In this document: piece after piece, positions 45,323 to 55,138 of the stretch
How the letters are laid out: every line of letters begins with the position of its first letter
How positions within the stretch are numbered: the first letter of the stretch is position 1
Assembly: GCF_016125575.1 (NCBI RefSeq)
Contig: NZ_WGLM01000005.1
Coordinates: 744,001 to 808,000 of the forward strand
Direction of reading: 5' to 3'
DNA length: 64,000 bases
DNA from: Limimaricola sp.
GTDB taxonomy: Bacteria > Pseudomonadota > Alphaproteobacteria > Rhodobacterales > Rhodobacteraceae
Notes under the pieces: model-generated
Seen by the model: the letters and a program-made list of their open reading frames with translations, nothing else
Databases searched by the model: none
Told to the model about the DNA's origin: nothing
Made by a program: the position numbers and the translations under genes

Positions 45323-46240
45323 TCAGGCGGGATCGCCGACCCGCATGATTTCCCACTCTAGCGTGATCGCACTGTTTTCGTAAACCTTTTTTCGGACCTC
45401 TTCGCCCAGCATTTCAAGGTCAGCCGCGGTTGCGCCGCCCGCATTGGTCAGGAAATTGGCGTGCATCGGGTTCATCTGTGCGCCGCCCAGCCGGGCACCG
45501 CGCAGCCCGGCCGCGTCGATCAGGCTCCACGCTTTCATTTCGTGGGTATCGGAGGCGAGCCCGGTCGAGGAAAACCCCGCCGGATTGCGGAAGGTCGAGC
45601 CCGCGGTGCGGTCCTTGGTGGGCTGGCTGGCATCGCGGCGGGCGATCTGGTCATCCATCCGCGCGGCAAGGGCTGCGGGATCGCCCGGGGGTGCGGCGAA
45701 GGTCGCGGCGGTGATGACGGCGCCGTCGGGCAGGCTGCTCTGCCGGTAGGCCAGTTGCAGGCGGGCGGCGGGCCAGTCCGCGACGGTGCCATCGCGCAGG
45801 ACAAGGCGGACCGATTGCAGCAGCTCGGCCACGTAGCTGCCGTAGCAGCCCGCGTTCATCCGCACGGCGCCGCCGATCGTGCCCGGGATGGTGCGCAGGA
45901 AGGTCAGGTCGCGCCCCGCCTCCGCCGCGCGGCGCGCGACATGGGCATCCAGCGCGGCAGCCCCTGCGGTGACGGTCTCGGCCGCCGCGATGGCGTTGAA
46001 GCCACGCCCGAGGCGGATGACGACGCCCCGAATGCCGCCATCCCGCACGATCAGGTTGGACCCCACCCCCATCGGAAAGACCGGCACGGCAGGGTCGAGC
46101 GCGGCAAGGAAAGCCGCCAGATCCTCCTCGTCGGCGGGCTGGAACAACCAGTCCGCCGGCCCGCCGACGCGCAGCCATGTCAGGTCCGCCAGCGGGCGGT
46201 GGGGCGTGAGGGTGCCACGGGGGGTAGGAAGCTCTGTCAT
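45323..46240 (-). CDS. murB: UDP-N-acetylenolpyruvoylglucosamine reductase
   Basis: A 305-aa FAD enzyme reducing UDP-GlcNAc-enolpyruvate to UDP-MurNAc. FAD contacts are seen in [16 protein letters not shown] and [17 protein letters not shown]; the catalytic Ser is in [10 protein letters not shown] 46240 fits the usual length; a longer frame upstream starts with non-conserved residues. It is separated from the upstream small membrane protein by 204 bases containing a strong dyad and an AT-rich patch. Confidence 0.96.
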   Translation of the reverse strand: MTELPTPRGTLTPHRPLADLTWLRVGGPADWLFQPADEEDLAAFLAALDPAVPVFPMGVGSNLIVRDGGIRGVVIRLGRGFNAIAAAETVTAGAAALDAHVARRAAEAGRDLTFLRTIPGTIGGAVRMNAGCYGSYVAELLQSVRLVLRDGTVADWPAARLQLAYRQSSLPDGAVITAATFAAPPGDPAALAARMDDQIARRDASQPTKDRTAGSTFRNPAGFSSTGLASDTHEMKAWSLIDAAGLRGARLGGAQMNPMHANFLTNAGGATAADLEMLGEEVRKKVYENSAITLEWEIMRVGDPA

Positions 46241-46283
46241 GCCGGCTGGTTTCGCCGAGCGTGGGCCGCTTGGCAAGGGCCCG

Positions 46284-46324
46284 AAAAGCGGGGATTTCGG
46301 GGCGTCCCCATGGGGACAGCTTTT
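46284..46324. terminator. Composite inverted repeat with palindrome (likely bidirectional terminator)
   Basis: AAAAGC (46284-46289) and GCTTTT (46319-46324) enclose GTCCCCATGGGGAC (46304-46317), a perfect palindrome. Read either way the outer stem ends in TTTT. It lies between the small membrane protein and murB on the minus strand; if it terminates, murB needs a promoter of its own, perhaps the AT-rich patch at 46325-46354 if its position permits. Confidence 0.5.
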
Positions 46325-46444
46325 AGTGATTTGATTTTATGATATAATTTTTTGGACGGGTTCTGCCGCCCGGAATCTCATAGGGCACCTGCCCGCCGTG
46401 CGGACGGGCGGAAGGCCTGTCGGGCCGCTCACCGGGCTACGCCC

Positions 46445-46750
46445 TCAGGGCGCGTTCGGCGGCTTGGCGTTTGCGCGGGTTTTGGCATGATGGCGGCCGA
46501 TCAGGCCGCCGATTGCCAGTCCGACGGCGGCGGGAAGGACGATGAAGAGGGCGGCGATGAAGTAGCCCAGCCCGTCCCAGCCATGTGTCGCGCGGGCCAG
46601 AAACCAAAGCCAACCGACGCATGCCAGCATCAACCCGACGGGCCCCCAGACCGCCCATGCCCGTCCGGTCCTGCCAAGGCCATACCCGAGGGCTGCGCCA
46701 ACCACCCCACTGCCAACTGGCAGGACGGTCAGGATGACGGGTTCGCCCAT
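46445..46750 (-). CDS. Small membrane protein of unknown function
   Basis: A 101-aa protein with three hydrophobic stretches (about residues 7-27, 33-53 and 62-85, the last Gly/Ala-rich) and a basic C-terminal tail. No family recognised. It lies between murB and the two DUF2484 genes on the same strand, 36 bases after the second of them, so it is probably in the same transcript. Confidence 0.65.
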   Translation of the reverse strand: MGEPVILTVLPVGSGVVGAALGYGLGRTGRAWAVWGPVGLMLACVGWLWFLARATHGWDGLGYFIAALFIVLPAAVGLAIGGLIGRHHAKTRANAKPPNAP

Positions 46751-46786
46751 GGCGCTCTCCTCGGTCTGGCGGCAGTGGTGCGGCCC

Positions 46787-47035
46787 TTAGCGGGCAGCCT
46801 GCCGCCGCGCCCAGCGCCAGAGAAAGATCAGCGGCCAGCGCAGGATGCTTGCTCCGGCGGCAAAAAGCAGCAGGCCCACAAGCGGGCCATTCTGCCATGT
46901 TGCATACCCCAGAAGCGGGATACCGGTGGCGATCAGGCCGTAGGCGCGCGTCCAGTGGTTGTCGCGACTGGGGATCAGGGCCAGCACGTTGGCGACCAGC
47001 ATCCAGACCAGGCAGAGTGTGAGCGAGAAGGTCAT
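46787..47035 (-). CDS. DUF2484-family membrane protein (second of tandem pair)
   Basis: An 82-aa protein with helices at about residues 4-21, 33-45 and 51-72 and a basic end (W-R-W-A-R-R-Q). The L-V-W-M-L-V-A-N-V-L-A-L-I-P-S-R start and the L-I-F-L-W-R-W-A-R end align with its neighbour upstream. DUF2484 proteins are small membrane proteins of Rhodobacterales found within mur gene clusters; function unknown. It overlaps the first DUF2484 gene by four bases (ATGA). Confidence 0.78.
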   Translation of the reverse strand: MTFSLTLCLVWMLVANVLALIPSRDNHWTRAYGLIATGIPLLGYATWQNGPLVGLLLFAAGASILRWPLIFLWRWARRQAAR

Positions 47036-47301
47036 CGGCGCAACTCCGCAGGAAGTTCGGGCGTCTGGCCACGCGCGCGCGCCCACAGGTAACGCAGCGG
47101 GTTGCGGAACATCGAGGCGAAGGCCGCCAGACCCAGCGCCGCCAGCCACCAGCCATAGATGATCCCCAGCCAGACAATCAGCAGAGGTGCCGCGATCAAC
47201 AGTGCCAGCCCCGGCACCATCTGCCGGCGCATCGGCAGGAAGGCGGTGACGGTCGCGGCGACCACCCAAAGAAACGCGAAAGGCAGGGGTCCGTGCATCA
47301 T
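47032..47301 (-). CDS. DUF2484-family membrane protein (first of tandem pair)
   Basis: An 89-aa protein, [17 protein letters not shown] then two more helices and [12 protein letters not shown]. Same topology and end motifs as the next gene, so they look like an old tandem duplication. Its ATG (47301) overlaps the murC stop (ATGA) and its stop overlaps the next ATG, so murC and both genes are coupled. A role in cell wall synthesis is an inference from position only. Confidence 0.78.
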   Translation of the reverse strand: MMHGPLPFAFLWVVAATVTAFLPMRRQMVPGLALLIAAPLLIVWLGIIYGWWLAALGLAAFASMFRNPLRYLWARARGQTPELPAELRR

Positions 47302-48713
47302 GCCTTGCCCTCCAGCCGCGCGGGCAGCGCATTGGCCCATGTGCTGATCGTGCCGGCGCCAAGGCAGACCACCATGTCCCCGGGCCGCGCCTGTTCGCGC
47401 ACCAGACGCTCCAGATCGGCCTCGTCGATGACGGCACGGGCGTGGCGGTGGCCATGCCGGATCAGGCCCGCGACAAGGTCATCGCGGCTGGCGCCGGGGA
47501 TCGGGTCTTCGCCAGCGGCGTAAACCTCGGCGATGCCCACGACGTCGGCATTGTTGAAACAACTGCAGAACTCGTCAAAGAGGCTGTGCAGCCGTGTGTA
47601 GCGATGCGGCTGGTGCACGGCGATGACCCGCGCGCCGGGAGTATCGGCCACGGCCTGCCGCGCGGCCTTGAGAACCGCGGCAATCTCGACGGGGTGATGA
47701 CCGTAATCGTCGATGATGGTGATGCCGCCGACCTCGCCGACCTTGGTAAAGCGGCGGTTGACGCCGCCGAACGCCGCCAGCGCGGCGCGGATCGCATCCG
47801 GCGCCATGCCAAGGTGACGGGCGACCGCGACTGCGGCCAGTGCGTTCGACACGTTATGGTCACCCGGCATCGGCAGGGTGCAACCCTCTATCACGTCATC
47901 CTCGGGCTGCAATGCGATGTCGAAATGTGCAACGCCTGCCTTGTAGGTCAGGTTCGTGGCGCGCACGTCGGCCTGCGCATTGAAGCCGAAGGTGGTGACG
48001 CGGCGGTCGGTGATCTTGCCAACCAGCGCCTGCACCTCGGGGTGGTCGGTGCAGCAGACGGCAAGGCCGTAGAACGGGATGTTCGAGACGAAATCGGTAA
48101 ATCCCTGCCGCAGGTTCTCGATCGTGCCCCAATGCTCCATGTGCTCGGGGTCGATATTGGTGACGATGGCGATGGTGGCAGGCAGCCGGTTGAAGGTGCC
48201 GTCGCTCTCATCCGCCTCGACCACCATCCACTCGCCCTGCCCCATCCGGGCGTTCGAGCCATAGGCATGGATGATGCCGCCATTGACCACCGTGGGGTCG
48301 AACCCGCCCGCGTCCAGCAAGGTGGCGACGAGCGTCGTCGTCGTGGTCTTGCCATGGGTGCCGGCCACGGCAACGTTGGATTTCAGCCGCATCAGCTCGG
48401 CGAGCATTTCGGCCCGGCGCACGACGGGCAAGCCACGCCGCCGCGCCTCGTCCAGTTCAGGATTGCCACGCTTGATGGCCGAGGAAATCACCACCACGTC
48501 GGCGCCTTCAAGGTTCTCGGCGCGCTGGCCTTCGAAGATGGTGGCGCCCATGGCCTTGAGCCGCTCTGTGATCTTCGAGCCCTTCAGGTCCGAGCCCTGC
48601 ACGCTGTAGCCGAGGTTCACCAGCACCTCGGCAATGCCGGACATGCCGATGCCGCCGATGCCGACGAAATGGATCGGGCCGACGTCGAGGGGGAGCTTGG
48701 TGACTGCGGTCAT
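47298..48713 (-). CDS. murC: UDP-N-acetylmuramate--L-alanine ligase
   Basis: A 471-aa Mur ligase adding L-Ala to UDP-MurNAc. N-terminal Rossmann motif [15 protein letters not shown] loop [10 protein letters not shown] (about 119-128); central D-E-S-D-G-T-F and I-D-P-E-H-M-E. ATG 48713 starts just before the conserved P-I-H-F-V-G. An ATG at 48734 in frame overlaps the murG stop (ATGA) and would add seven residues; either may be real. Confidence 0.97.
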   Translation of the reverse strand: MTAVTKLPLDVGPIHFVGIGGIGMSGIAEVLVNLGYSVQGSDLKGSKITERLKAMGATIFEGQRAENLEGADVVVISSAIKRGNPELDEARRRGLPVVRRAEMLAELMRLKSNVAVAGTHGKTTTTTLVATLLDAGGFDPTVVNGGIIHAYGSNARMGQGEWMVVEADESDGTFNRLPATIAIVTNIDPEHMEHWGTIENLRQGFTDFVSNIPFYGLAVCCTDHPEVQALVGKITDRRVTTFGFNAQADVRATNLTYKAGVAHFDIALQPEDDVIEGCTLPMPGDHNVSNALAAVAVARHLGMAPDAIRAALAAFGGVNRRFTKVGEVGGITIIDDYGHHPVEIAAVLKAARQAVADTPGARVIAVHQPHRYTRLHSLFDEFCSCFNNADVVGIAEVYAAGEDPIPGASRDDLVAGLIRHGHRHARAVIDEADLERLVREQARPGDMVVCLGAGTISTWANALPARLEGKA

Positions 48714-48730
48714 GAGCGGGCTTCCATCCA

Positions 48731-49825
48731 TCATTTCTCCCCTTGTGCCAGAGTTTCGACCTCGGCCGCCAGCCGTTCCGCCGCGTCTGGCAGACCGCAG
48801 GCAAGCGCCGCGGCGGCCATCGCAGCGGCTCCTTCGGGGTCGGACAGGATTTTCGTGACAACATCCGTCAGCGGCGCGACTTCAAGATCGGCCTCTGCAA
48901 TCACCACCGCGCCGCCGCTTTCGGCCAGTTGGCGGGCATTGGCGGTCTGGTGGTCGGCGGTGGCGGCGGCATAGGGGATCAGGATCGCCGGACGGCCGAT
49001 CACCGACAGGTCAGCAATGGACGAGGCCCCGGCGCGGCTGATGACAAGCTGTGCTTCGGCCATCCGCTCGGGCACGTCATCAAAGAAAGGGCGCACCTCG
49101 GCGGCAATCATCTGTTCGTCATAGAAGGCGGCGACGCGGTCCGCGTCCTCGGCCCTGGCCTGATGGCTGACGCGGATGTTGCGGCGCAGTGCCTCGGGAA
49201 GGGCCGCCAGCGCGGGCGGCACGATGTCAGACAATACCCGTGCGCCCTGGCTGCCGCCGATCACCAGCACGGCCATCGGGTAATCGCCGGGGGCAATGTA
49301 GGGCGCGGCGGCGCGGGCAAGGATCGCGCCGCGCACCGGGTTGCCGGTATGCACGGCGCTGGTGCCCTCGGGCAGTGCCGTGGGCCAGGTGCCGCAGGCG
49401 ACACGCCCGACATGGCGCGCGAAGACGCGATTGACGCGGCCCAGCACGCCGTTTTGTTCATGGATCAGACGCGGAATGCGCAGCGCCCAGGCCGCCGCCA
49501 TGGCCGGGATCGCCGGGTAGCCGCCAAAACCTGCCACCACCGATGGCCGGTCGCGCAGCATGGCCAGCGCCGCACCGATCACGCCACCGGCGATGCGAAA
49601 CGGCACCATCAGGCGGGCCAGCACGCCGCCACGGGCAAAGGTGGCGCTGGCCGTCTGGACCACCTCGACGGCCTGCGGAAAGCCCCCCGCGTAGCGCGCG
49701 CCGCGCGCGTCGGTCGACAGCTTCACCCGCCAGCCGCGGGCCAGCATCGTCTCGGCCAGTGCCTGCGCGGGAAACATGTGCCCGCCGGTGCCACCTGCCG
49801 CGATGACCAGAAGCGGGTCTGCCAT
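48731..49825 (-). CDS. murG: Lipid II synthase MurG (GlcNAc transferase)
   Basis: A 364-aa GT28 glycosyltransferase that adds GlcNAc to lipid I. Motifs: [16 protein letters not shown] near the start, [19 protein letters not shown] and [11 protein letters not shown] for UDP-GlcNAc. It acts on the cytoplasmic face of the inner membrane. ATG 49825 shares a base with the ftsW stop (TGATG); GTG 49828 is in frame. Confidence 0.97.
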   Translation of the reverse strand: MADPLLVIAAGGTGGHMFPAQALAETMLARGWRVKLSTDARGARYAGGFPQAVEVVQTASATFARGGVLARLMVPFRIAGGVIGAALAMLRDRPSVVAGFGGYPAIPAMAAAWALRIPRLIHEQNGVLGRVNRVFARHVGRVACGTWPTALPEGTSAVHTGNPVRGAILARAAAPYIAPGDYPMAVLVIGGSQGARVLSDIVPPALAALPEALRRNIRVSHQARAEDADRVAAFYDEQMIAAEVRPFFDDVPERMAEAQLVISRAGASSIADLSVIGRPAILIPYAAATADHQTANARQLAESGGAVVIAEADLEVAPLTDVVTKILSDPEGAAAMAAAALACGLPDAAERLAAEVETLAQGEK

Positions 49826-50991
49826 CACTCGCCCCGGCTCGACAGGAAATCACCGATGGCATTTTGCGGCCGCTGGCGGGTCAGCGCCAGAAGCATGCCC
49901 ACCGCGATGCCGCCCGCGATCAGTGACGACCCGCCATAGGAAACGAAAGGCAGAGTCATGCCCTTGGCCGGCAGCAGCCGCACCGCGACGCCCATGTTGA
50001 TCATCGCCTGCACGCCAAAGGCGCAGGCGAGGCCCGTGCCGGCCAGCCGGATGAACGGATCACGCTCGCGCTTGAGGCGGCTGAGCGAGCGGACCACGAC
50101 GACGGTGTAAAGCGCGATGATCAGGATCACGAGGATCATGCCGTATTCCTCGGCCGCCACCGCGATGATGAAATCGGTATGCGCGTCGGGCAACGACCAT
50201 TTGACCTGCCCCTCGCCCAGACCGACGCCAAAGAACCCGCCCTCGCGGATCGCGTCGGTGGCATAGCCGATCTGGGTGCGCGGATCGACATCGGCCGACA
50301 GAAACCCGTCGATCCGGCGGGCGAAATGCTCGGAATGGCTGTAGGCGAAGGTGCCGGCCACCGCGACGCTGGCCGCGATCCCGCTGAGCAGCGTCATCGG
50401 CGCGCCCGAGACGAAATACATCACGCCCCAAGCGAAAAGGATCAGGCTGGCCTGACCGAAATCGGGCTGTAGCGCGAGGATCAGCACGATGACAATCATC
50501 AGCCCGAAGGAGAAAAGCCGCCCCGGCGGCCCGCCCGGCTCGTAACTGGCGGCCATGAACCACGCCGCGACGACCACAAAGGCGGGCTTGAGGAATTCGG
50601 AGGGTTGGAAACTGGCAAATCCCAGCGAATACCAGCGGATCGCGCCCTTGCCGAAATCTGTGCCGAGGACCGGCAGCATGGCCAGCGCGGCAAAGGCCAG
50701 TGCGAAGCCCAGCACGCCCAAGCGCCGCACCATCGTGGGCGACAGCATCGAGACCAGCATCATCACGCCCATCGCCATGAGCCCGAAAACGGCCTGACGC
50801 GAGACGTAGTAGAAGGGCGGCAGATGGTTGCGCGCGGCCAGCGGCGGCGACGAGGCAAGCCCCAGAAGCAGGCCGATCGCAAAAAGGATCAGCACGCAGG
50901 AGAGGGTGATCTTGTCGATCGTGCGCCACCAGCGCGGGATGATCGGATCGCCGGCGGGAACCGGGATCGACCCATGCACCATTTCCGTCAT
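49825..50991 (-). CDS. ftsW: Divisome SEDS glycosyltransferase FtsW
   Basis: A 388-aa, ten-helix SEDS protein, the septal peptidoglycan polymerase working with FtsI. The hallmark end [12 protein letters not shown] is present, and the internal [17 protein letters not shown] motif matches the family. ATG 50991 (M-T-E-M-V-H-G) is chosen; the frame upstream of it is not membrane-like and enters the divergent flavoenzyme gene's promoter. It begins the second block of the dcw cluster, so its own promoter should lie in the 139 bp shared with the flavoenzyme. Confidence 0.96.
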   Translation of the reverse strand: MTEMVHGSIPVPAGDPIIPRWWRTIDKITLSCVLILFAIGLLLGLASSPPLAARNHLPPFYYVSRQAVFGLMAMGVMMLVSMLSPTMVRRLGVLGFALAFAALAMLPVLGTDFGKGAIRWYSLGFASFQPSEFLKPAFVVVAAWFMAASYEPGGPPGRLFSFGLMIVIVLILALQPDFGQASLILFAWGVMYFVSGAPMTLLSGIAASVAVAGTFAYSHSEHFARRIDGFLSADVDPRTQIGYATDAIREGGFFGVGLGEGQVKWSLPDAHTDFIIAVAAEEYGMILVILIIALYTVVVVRSLSRLKRERDPFIRLAGTGLACAFGVQAMINMGVAVRLLPAKGMTLPFVSYGGSSLIAGGIAVGMLLALTRQRPQNAIGDFLSSRGE

Positions 50992-51130
50992 GGTCTGCTG
51001 TCTGCCTCTGCCTGCCCGGTTTTCCGGGTCTGTCCGACAGCCTACCCCGGAACCGGCGCGGTTTCCAGAAAAATTGGGGGATATCGCCTGCCTCTTGCAC
51101 AACGATGGCCCTTTGCCCCAAGTGGCGGCG

Positions 51131-52312
51131 ATGGACGTGAAGACCCTGATCCTTGGCGCCGGCGCGGCCGGCCTGTTCTGCGCCGCCCATGCCGGGGCGG
51201 GCACGCTGGTGATCGACCATGCAGCCAACCCCGGCGAGAAGATCCGCATCTCGGGCGGGGGGCGGTGCAACTTCACCAATCTCGGCGCGGGGCCCGGCAA
51301 CTTCCTGTCGGCCAACCGCCATTTCGCCAAGTCGGCGCTGAGCCGCTACACCCCGCGCGATTTCGTGACGCTGGTCGACCGGCACGGCATCGCCTGGCAC
51401 GAAAAGACGCTGGGCCAGCTTTTCTGTGACGGCTCGGCCAGGCAGATCGTGTCGATGCTGCTGGAAGAGGTGGCGCGCGCGGGGGCGGACCTGTGGCTGT
51501 CGACGACCCTGCGCGAGGTGGCCCATGATGGCAGCGTGTTCCGCGTTGTGCTGGAGCGCGAGGGCGCGCGGCGCGAGGTGCGCGCGCGGCACCTGGTGCT
51601 GGCGACGGGGGGCAAGTCGATCCCGAAGATGGGCGCGACGGGGCTGGCGCTGGAGATCGCCGCGCAATTCGGGCTGGGCCTGACCGAAACACGCCCCGGC
51701 CTTGTGCCCTTCACCTTTCCCGAGGGGCGCTTTGCCGCGCTGGCGGGCGTCGCAGTGCCGGCGCGGGTGGCGGCGGGCAAGGCCGCGTTCGACGAGGCGC
51801 TGCTTTTCACCCATCGCGGGCTGTCGGGGCCGGCGGTGCTGCAGGCCTCATCCTACTGGCGCGAAGGCGGCGAGGTGGCGGTGAACCTGCTGCCCGGGCA
51901 AGACGCGCTGGCCGGTCTGAAGGCGGCGCGCAGCACGGCGGGCAAGCGCAGCGTCAGCGCGGTGCTGGCGGGCCTTCTGCCCGCGCGGCTGGCCGAGGCG
52001 ATTGCCGCCGAAACCGGCCCGCAGGGCAACATCGCCGACCAGTCCGACCGGGCGCTGGCCAGCCTTGCCGCCCGTTTGACCGACTGGCGCCTGCGGCCCG
52101 GCGGAACCGAAGGCTACCGCACTGCCGAGGTGATGGTGGGCGGCGTCGATACCCGCGGCCTTGACGGCGCCAGCATGGAGGCGCGGGCGGTGCCGGGCCT
52201 GTTCGTGATCGGCGAGGCGGTGGACGTGACCGGCTGGCTGGGCGGCTACAACTTTCAATGGGCCTGGGCCTCGGCCCATGCCGCGGGACGGGCGATTGCC
52301 GCGCGGCCTTGA
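51131..52312 (+). CDS. BaiN-like NAD(P)/FAD-dependent oxidoreductase (HI0933 family)
   Basis: A 393-aa flavoprotein. The FAD Rossmann site is L-G-A-G-A-A-G-L-F-C-A-A-H near the start, followed by G-E-K-I-R-I-S-G-G-G-R-C-N-F-T-N, the HI0933/YhiN signature, and a C-terminal G-E-A-V-D-V-T-G-W-L-G-G-Y-N-F-Q-W-A. Reactions of this family are poorly known; a BaiN member acts in bile acid dehydroxylation. ATG 51131 is the conserved start. It lies on the plus strand inside the otherwise minus-strand dcw cluster. Confidence 0.9.
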   Translation: MDVKTLILGAGAAGLFCAAHAGAGTLVIDHAANPGEKIRISGGGRCNFTNLGAGPGNFLSANRHFAKSALSRYTPRDFVTLVDRHGIAWHEKTLGQLFCDGSARQIVSMLLEEVARAGADLWLSTTLREVAHDGSVFRVVLEREGARREVRARHLVLATGGKSIPKMGATGLALEIAAQFGLGLTETRPGLVPFTFPEGRFAALAGVAVPARVAAGKAAFDEALLFTHRGLSGPAVLQASSYWREGGEVAVNLLPGQDALAGLKAARSTAGKRSVSAVLAGLLPARLAEAIAAETGPQGNIADQSDRALASLAARLTDWRLRPGGTEGYRTAEVMVGGVDTRGLDGASMEARAVPGLFVIGEAVDVTGWLGGYNFQWAWASAHAAGRAIAARP

Positions 52313-52365
52313 TTCCCCGCCACGCTTGAGGTCAGGTGCGGGCGCCCCAGCCAACAGGAAGTGCC

Positions 52366-53493
52366 ATGTCCCTGCTTTTCTCGCCCTTTACCTTGCGTGA
52401 CCTGACCCTGCGCAACCGCGCCGTCGTTTCGCCGATGTGCCAGTATTCCTGCATCGACGGCATGGCGAACGACTGGCACCTCGTGCACCTTGGCCGCTTC
52501 GGCATCGGCGGTTTCGGCCTTGTCATTGCCGAGGCGACGGCGGTCAGCCCCGAGGGGCGGATCAGCTATGGCGACCTGGGCCTGTGGGAGGACGCGCAGA
52601 TCGCGCCACTGGCCCGCGCGGTGGATTTCCTGCACGGCCAGGGTGCGGCCGCCGGCATCCAGCTGGCCCATGCCGGGCGCAAGGCTTCGGCCCCGGTGCC
52701 CTACCGCCCCACCCTGCCCGACGACCCGGCGGCGCGCGCCGCCATCGGCTATGCCGACTGGCAGCCCGTCGCGCCCAGCGCCGCGGCCCATTCCACCGCC
52801 TACAAGACCCCCGCCGAACTGGACGCGGCCGGGATGGCGCGGATCCGCGAGGCCTTCGTCGCTGCCGCGCGCCGGGCCGATGCGGCGGGGTTCGACATGG
52901 TCGAGGTTCATGCCGCGCATGGCTATCTTCTGAACGAATTCCTCTCGCCCGTGGCCAACACGCGCAGTGATGCCTATGGCGGCAGCCGCGCCAACCGGAT
53001 GCGCTTTCCGCTGGAGGTGGTCGCGGCGGTGCGCGCGGCTTGGCCCGCGGGCAAGCCGCTGACGGTGCGGATCTCAGCCACCGACTGGATCGAGGGCGGC
53101 TGGACGCTCGAAGATTCGGTGGCCTTCGCTGCGGAACTGAAGGCGCTGGGCGTCGACATGGTCACCGCCTCGTCGGGCGGGTTCGACGGGGCGATGGTGG
53201 GCGCGGGCAAGCCCGGCTACCAGGTGCCCTTTGCCGCCGCGATCCGCGCCGCGGGAATGCCCAGCATGGCGGTCGGCCTGATCACCGACCCTGCCCAGGC
53301 CGAGGCGATATTGGCCGCGGGCGAGGCCGACCTTGTGGCGCTGGCAAGGCCCGCGCTGGACGATCCGAACTGGGCCACCCATGCCGCGCTGAGGCTTGAT
53401 GGCGAGGCAGGATACGCGGCGCTGGCCCCGCAGGCGGGCTATGCCGTCAAGGCGATGGACAGGGTGCTGGGGCGGCGCAGCTTCGGCGGGTAG
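52366..53493 (+). CDS. NADH:flavin oxidoreductase, Old Yellow Enzyme family
   Basis: A 375-aa OYE-type FMN enzyme (NamA/YqjM-like). It has L-R-N-R-A-V-V-S-P-M-C-Q-Y-S with the Cys and Tyr that tune FMN, H-L-G-R-F-G, Q-L-A-H-A-G-R-K-A, V-H-A-A-H-G-Y-L-L-N-E-F-L-S-P and R-S-D-A-Y-G-G-S. Such enzymes reduce activated C=C bonds with NAD(P)H. AGGAAG precedes ATG 52366. It follows the BaiN-like gene by 53 bases and ends six bases from the murD stop (convergent). Confidence 0.94.
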   Translation: MSLLFSPFTLRDLTLRNRAVVSPMCQYSCIDGMANDWHLVHLGRFGIGGFGLVIAEATAVSPEGRISYGDLGLWEDAQIAPLARAVDFLHGQGAAAGIQLAHAGRKASAPVPYRPTLPDDPAARAAIGYADWQPVAPSAAAHSTAYKTPAELDAAGMARIREAFVAAARRADAAGFDMVEVHAAHGYLLNEFLSPVANTRSDAYGGSRANRMRFPLEVVAAVRAAWPAGKPLTVRISATDWIEGGWTLEDSVAFAAELKALGVDMVTASSGGFDGAMVGAGKPGYQVPFAAAIRAAGMPSMAVGLITDPAQAEAILAAGEADLVALARPALDDPNWATHAALRLDGEAGYAALAPQAGYAVKAMDRVLGRRSFGG

Positions 53494-53499
53494 TCGCGG

Positions 53500-54897
53500 T
53501 CAGAGCCGGGCCCGGACCTGCGCCGCGAAATCCTCGCCGCGCTTTTCGAAATTGTCGTACTGGTCAAAGCTGGCCGCGGCGGGCGCGAGCAGCACCACCT
53601 CGCCCGGCTGCGCCTCGGCCATCGCGCGCTCGACCGCGCGGGACATGGTGGTGCAGACCTCAGCCTCGACACCCGTCAGCTGGCGGGCGAAGGCATCAGC
53701 CTCGCGCCCGATGACGTAGGCCTTGGCGACCGCGCCCAGGTAGGGCAGCAGGCCGCCCAGCCCCCCCTCCTTCTCCAGCCCGCCGCAGATCCAGCGGATG
53801 CGCGAAAATGCCTGCAAGGCCTGCGCGGCACTGTCGACATTGGTGGCCTTGCTGTCGTTGACGAAGATCACCCCGTCCTTCTCGGCAATGCGCTGGCTGC
53901 GATGCGGCAGGCCCGGATAGGTCGCCAGCGCCGCCTCGATCGTCTTGGGGCCAAGGCCAAGGCTGCGGACGGCGGCATAGGCCGAGCAGGCGTTCTGGTG
54001 GTTGTGCCGGCCCGGCAGGCCGGGCACGGCGCGCAGGTCGATGCTGGCCACCTGCTGGCCATGACGCCATTCGGCGAGAAAGCCCTTCGACGCAAAGACG
54101 GACCACGCCGCCTGGGCCAGTTTGCGCGTGACAGAGACCGCGATCACCCTGTCATCTCCCGGCCCTTCGGCCATCTGGTTGGCAAGGTATCGCCCCTCGG
54201 CCTCGTCCACCCCGATCACCGCGCGATCGGGGCCACCTTCCGCGAACAGCCGCCGCTTGGCCGCGAAATAGCCGCCTAACCCACCGTGCCGGTCCAGATG
54301 ATCGGGCGACAGGTTGGTGAAGACGGCGATGTCGGGGGTCAGCGCGCGGGCAAGATCGGTCTGGTAGGACGACAGCTCCAGTACCACGACCTCGCCATCA
54401 CGCGCGGGCTCGATGTCAAGCACGCCGCGGCCGATATTGCCGGCCAGCTGCGTGGGCCGCCCGGCTTCGACAAGGATGTGGTGGATCAGCGCCGCCGTGG
54501 TCGATTTGCCGTTCGAGCCGGTGACGGCGATCACCCGCGGGGTCTGGTCGAAGTTGTCCCAGGCATCAGTCGCGAAAGAACGGAAAAACAGGCCGATGTC
54601 GTTGTCGACCGGCACGCCAGCCGCCCAGGCCGCGGCGATGGCCGGATGGGCAGCAGGATAAAGGTGAGGGATCCCGGGGGAGGTGACCAGCGCCGCCACC
54701 CCCTTCAGCGCCCCCTCACGGGACAGATCACGCAACGACAGCCCATCGGCCTCGGCCGCATCGCGCGCAGGCGCGCTGTCGTCCCACGCGATCACCTGCG
54801 CCCCGCCCGCCTGCAAGGCGCGCGCCGTCGCCCGGCCCGAGCGGCCCAAGCCCAGGACCGCCACCGTCTCACCGTCGTAGCCGCGTACCGGAATCAT
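53500..54897 (-). CDS. murD: UDP-N-acetylmuramoylalanine--D-glutamate ligase
   Basis: A 465-aa Mur ligase adding D-Glu. It starts [10 protein letters not shown] and has the ATP loop T-G-S-N-G-K-S-T-T and H-L-D-R-H-G-G-L near residue 213, and a C-terminal [15 protein letters not shown] 54897 follows AGAGGTG. The frame remains open upstream into repeat copy D, but that stretch is not conserved protein. It is the last gene of the first dcw block. Confidence 0.97.
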   Translation of the reverse strand: MIPVRGYDGETVAVLGLGRSGRATARALQAGGAQVIAWDDSAPARDAAEADGLSLRDLSREGALKGVAALVTSPGIPHLYPAAHPAIAAAWAAGVPVDNDIGLFFRSFATDAWDNFDQTPRVIAVTGSNGKSTTAALIHHILVEAGRPTQLAGNIGRGVLDIEPARDGEVVVLELSSYQTDLARALTPDIAVFTNLSPDHLDRHGGLGGYFAAKRRLFAEGGPDRAVIGVDEAEGRYLANQMAEGPGDDRVIAVSVTRKLAQAAWSVFASKGFLAEWRHGQQVASIDLRAVPGLPGRHNHQNACSAYAAVRSLGLGPKTIEAALATYPGLPHRSQRIAEKDGVIFVNDSKATNVDSAAQALQAFSRIRWICGGLEKEGGLGGLLPYLGAVAKAYVIGREADAFARQLTGVEAEVCTTMSRAVERAMAEAQPGEVVLLAPAAASFDQYDNFEKRGEDFAAQVRARL

Positions 54898-54970
54898 CAA
54901 AGCACCTCTGCCATTACCGCGCGAGGTTGACCGCAACCGCACAGCTTGCGCAAGCGCCCGAGGCGAGCTT

Positions 54971-55032
54971 GGGGGGCGCTGCCCCCCGTCCGCTGGCGCG
55001 GCCTCCCCCCGGGATATTTGCAAGGCAAAGGC
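54971..55032 (+). repeat. Hairpin-plus-tail intergenic repeat, copy D
   Basis: Hairpin GGGGGGCGCTGCCCCCC (54971-54987), 17 variable bases, then a 28-bp tail (55005-55032) identical to copy A. It lies in the 272-bp mraY-murD gap and faces copy E in inverted orientation, with the CtrA-like box between them. Confidence 0.72.
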
Positions 55033-55054
55033 GGGCCGGGCCTGGCCCCCTTGG

Positions 55055-55070
55055 TTAACGAACGGTTAAC
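55055..55070. promoter_or_regulatory. CtrA-binding site candidate (TTAA-N7-TTAAC)
   Basis: TTAACGAACGGTTAAC fits the full CtrA consensus TTAA-N7-TTAAC without mismatch, and is nearly palindromic (GTTAAC at each end). It lies between repeats D and E, 158 bases before murD. In alphaproteobacteria CtrA ties division and other genes to the cell cycle. The motif should be rare by chance at this GC content, but binding is not shown. Confidence 0.55.
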
Positions 55071-55074
55071 GGCT

Positions 55075-55138
55075 GCCTTTGCCTGCCAAGTATCCTCGGG
55101 GGTGAGCGCCGCAAGGCGCGAGGGGGCAGACAGCCCCC
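55075..55138 (-). repeat. Hairpin-plus-tail intergenic repeat, copy E
   Basis: On the minus strand the hairpin GGGGGCTGTCTGCCCCC (55138-55122), the same as in copy C, is followed by a spacer and a tail (55102-55075) related to copy D: 18 of 21 bases match over the GGATA...AAAGGC part. D and E form an inverted pair about 168 bp across. Confidence 0.7.
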
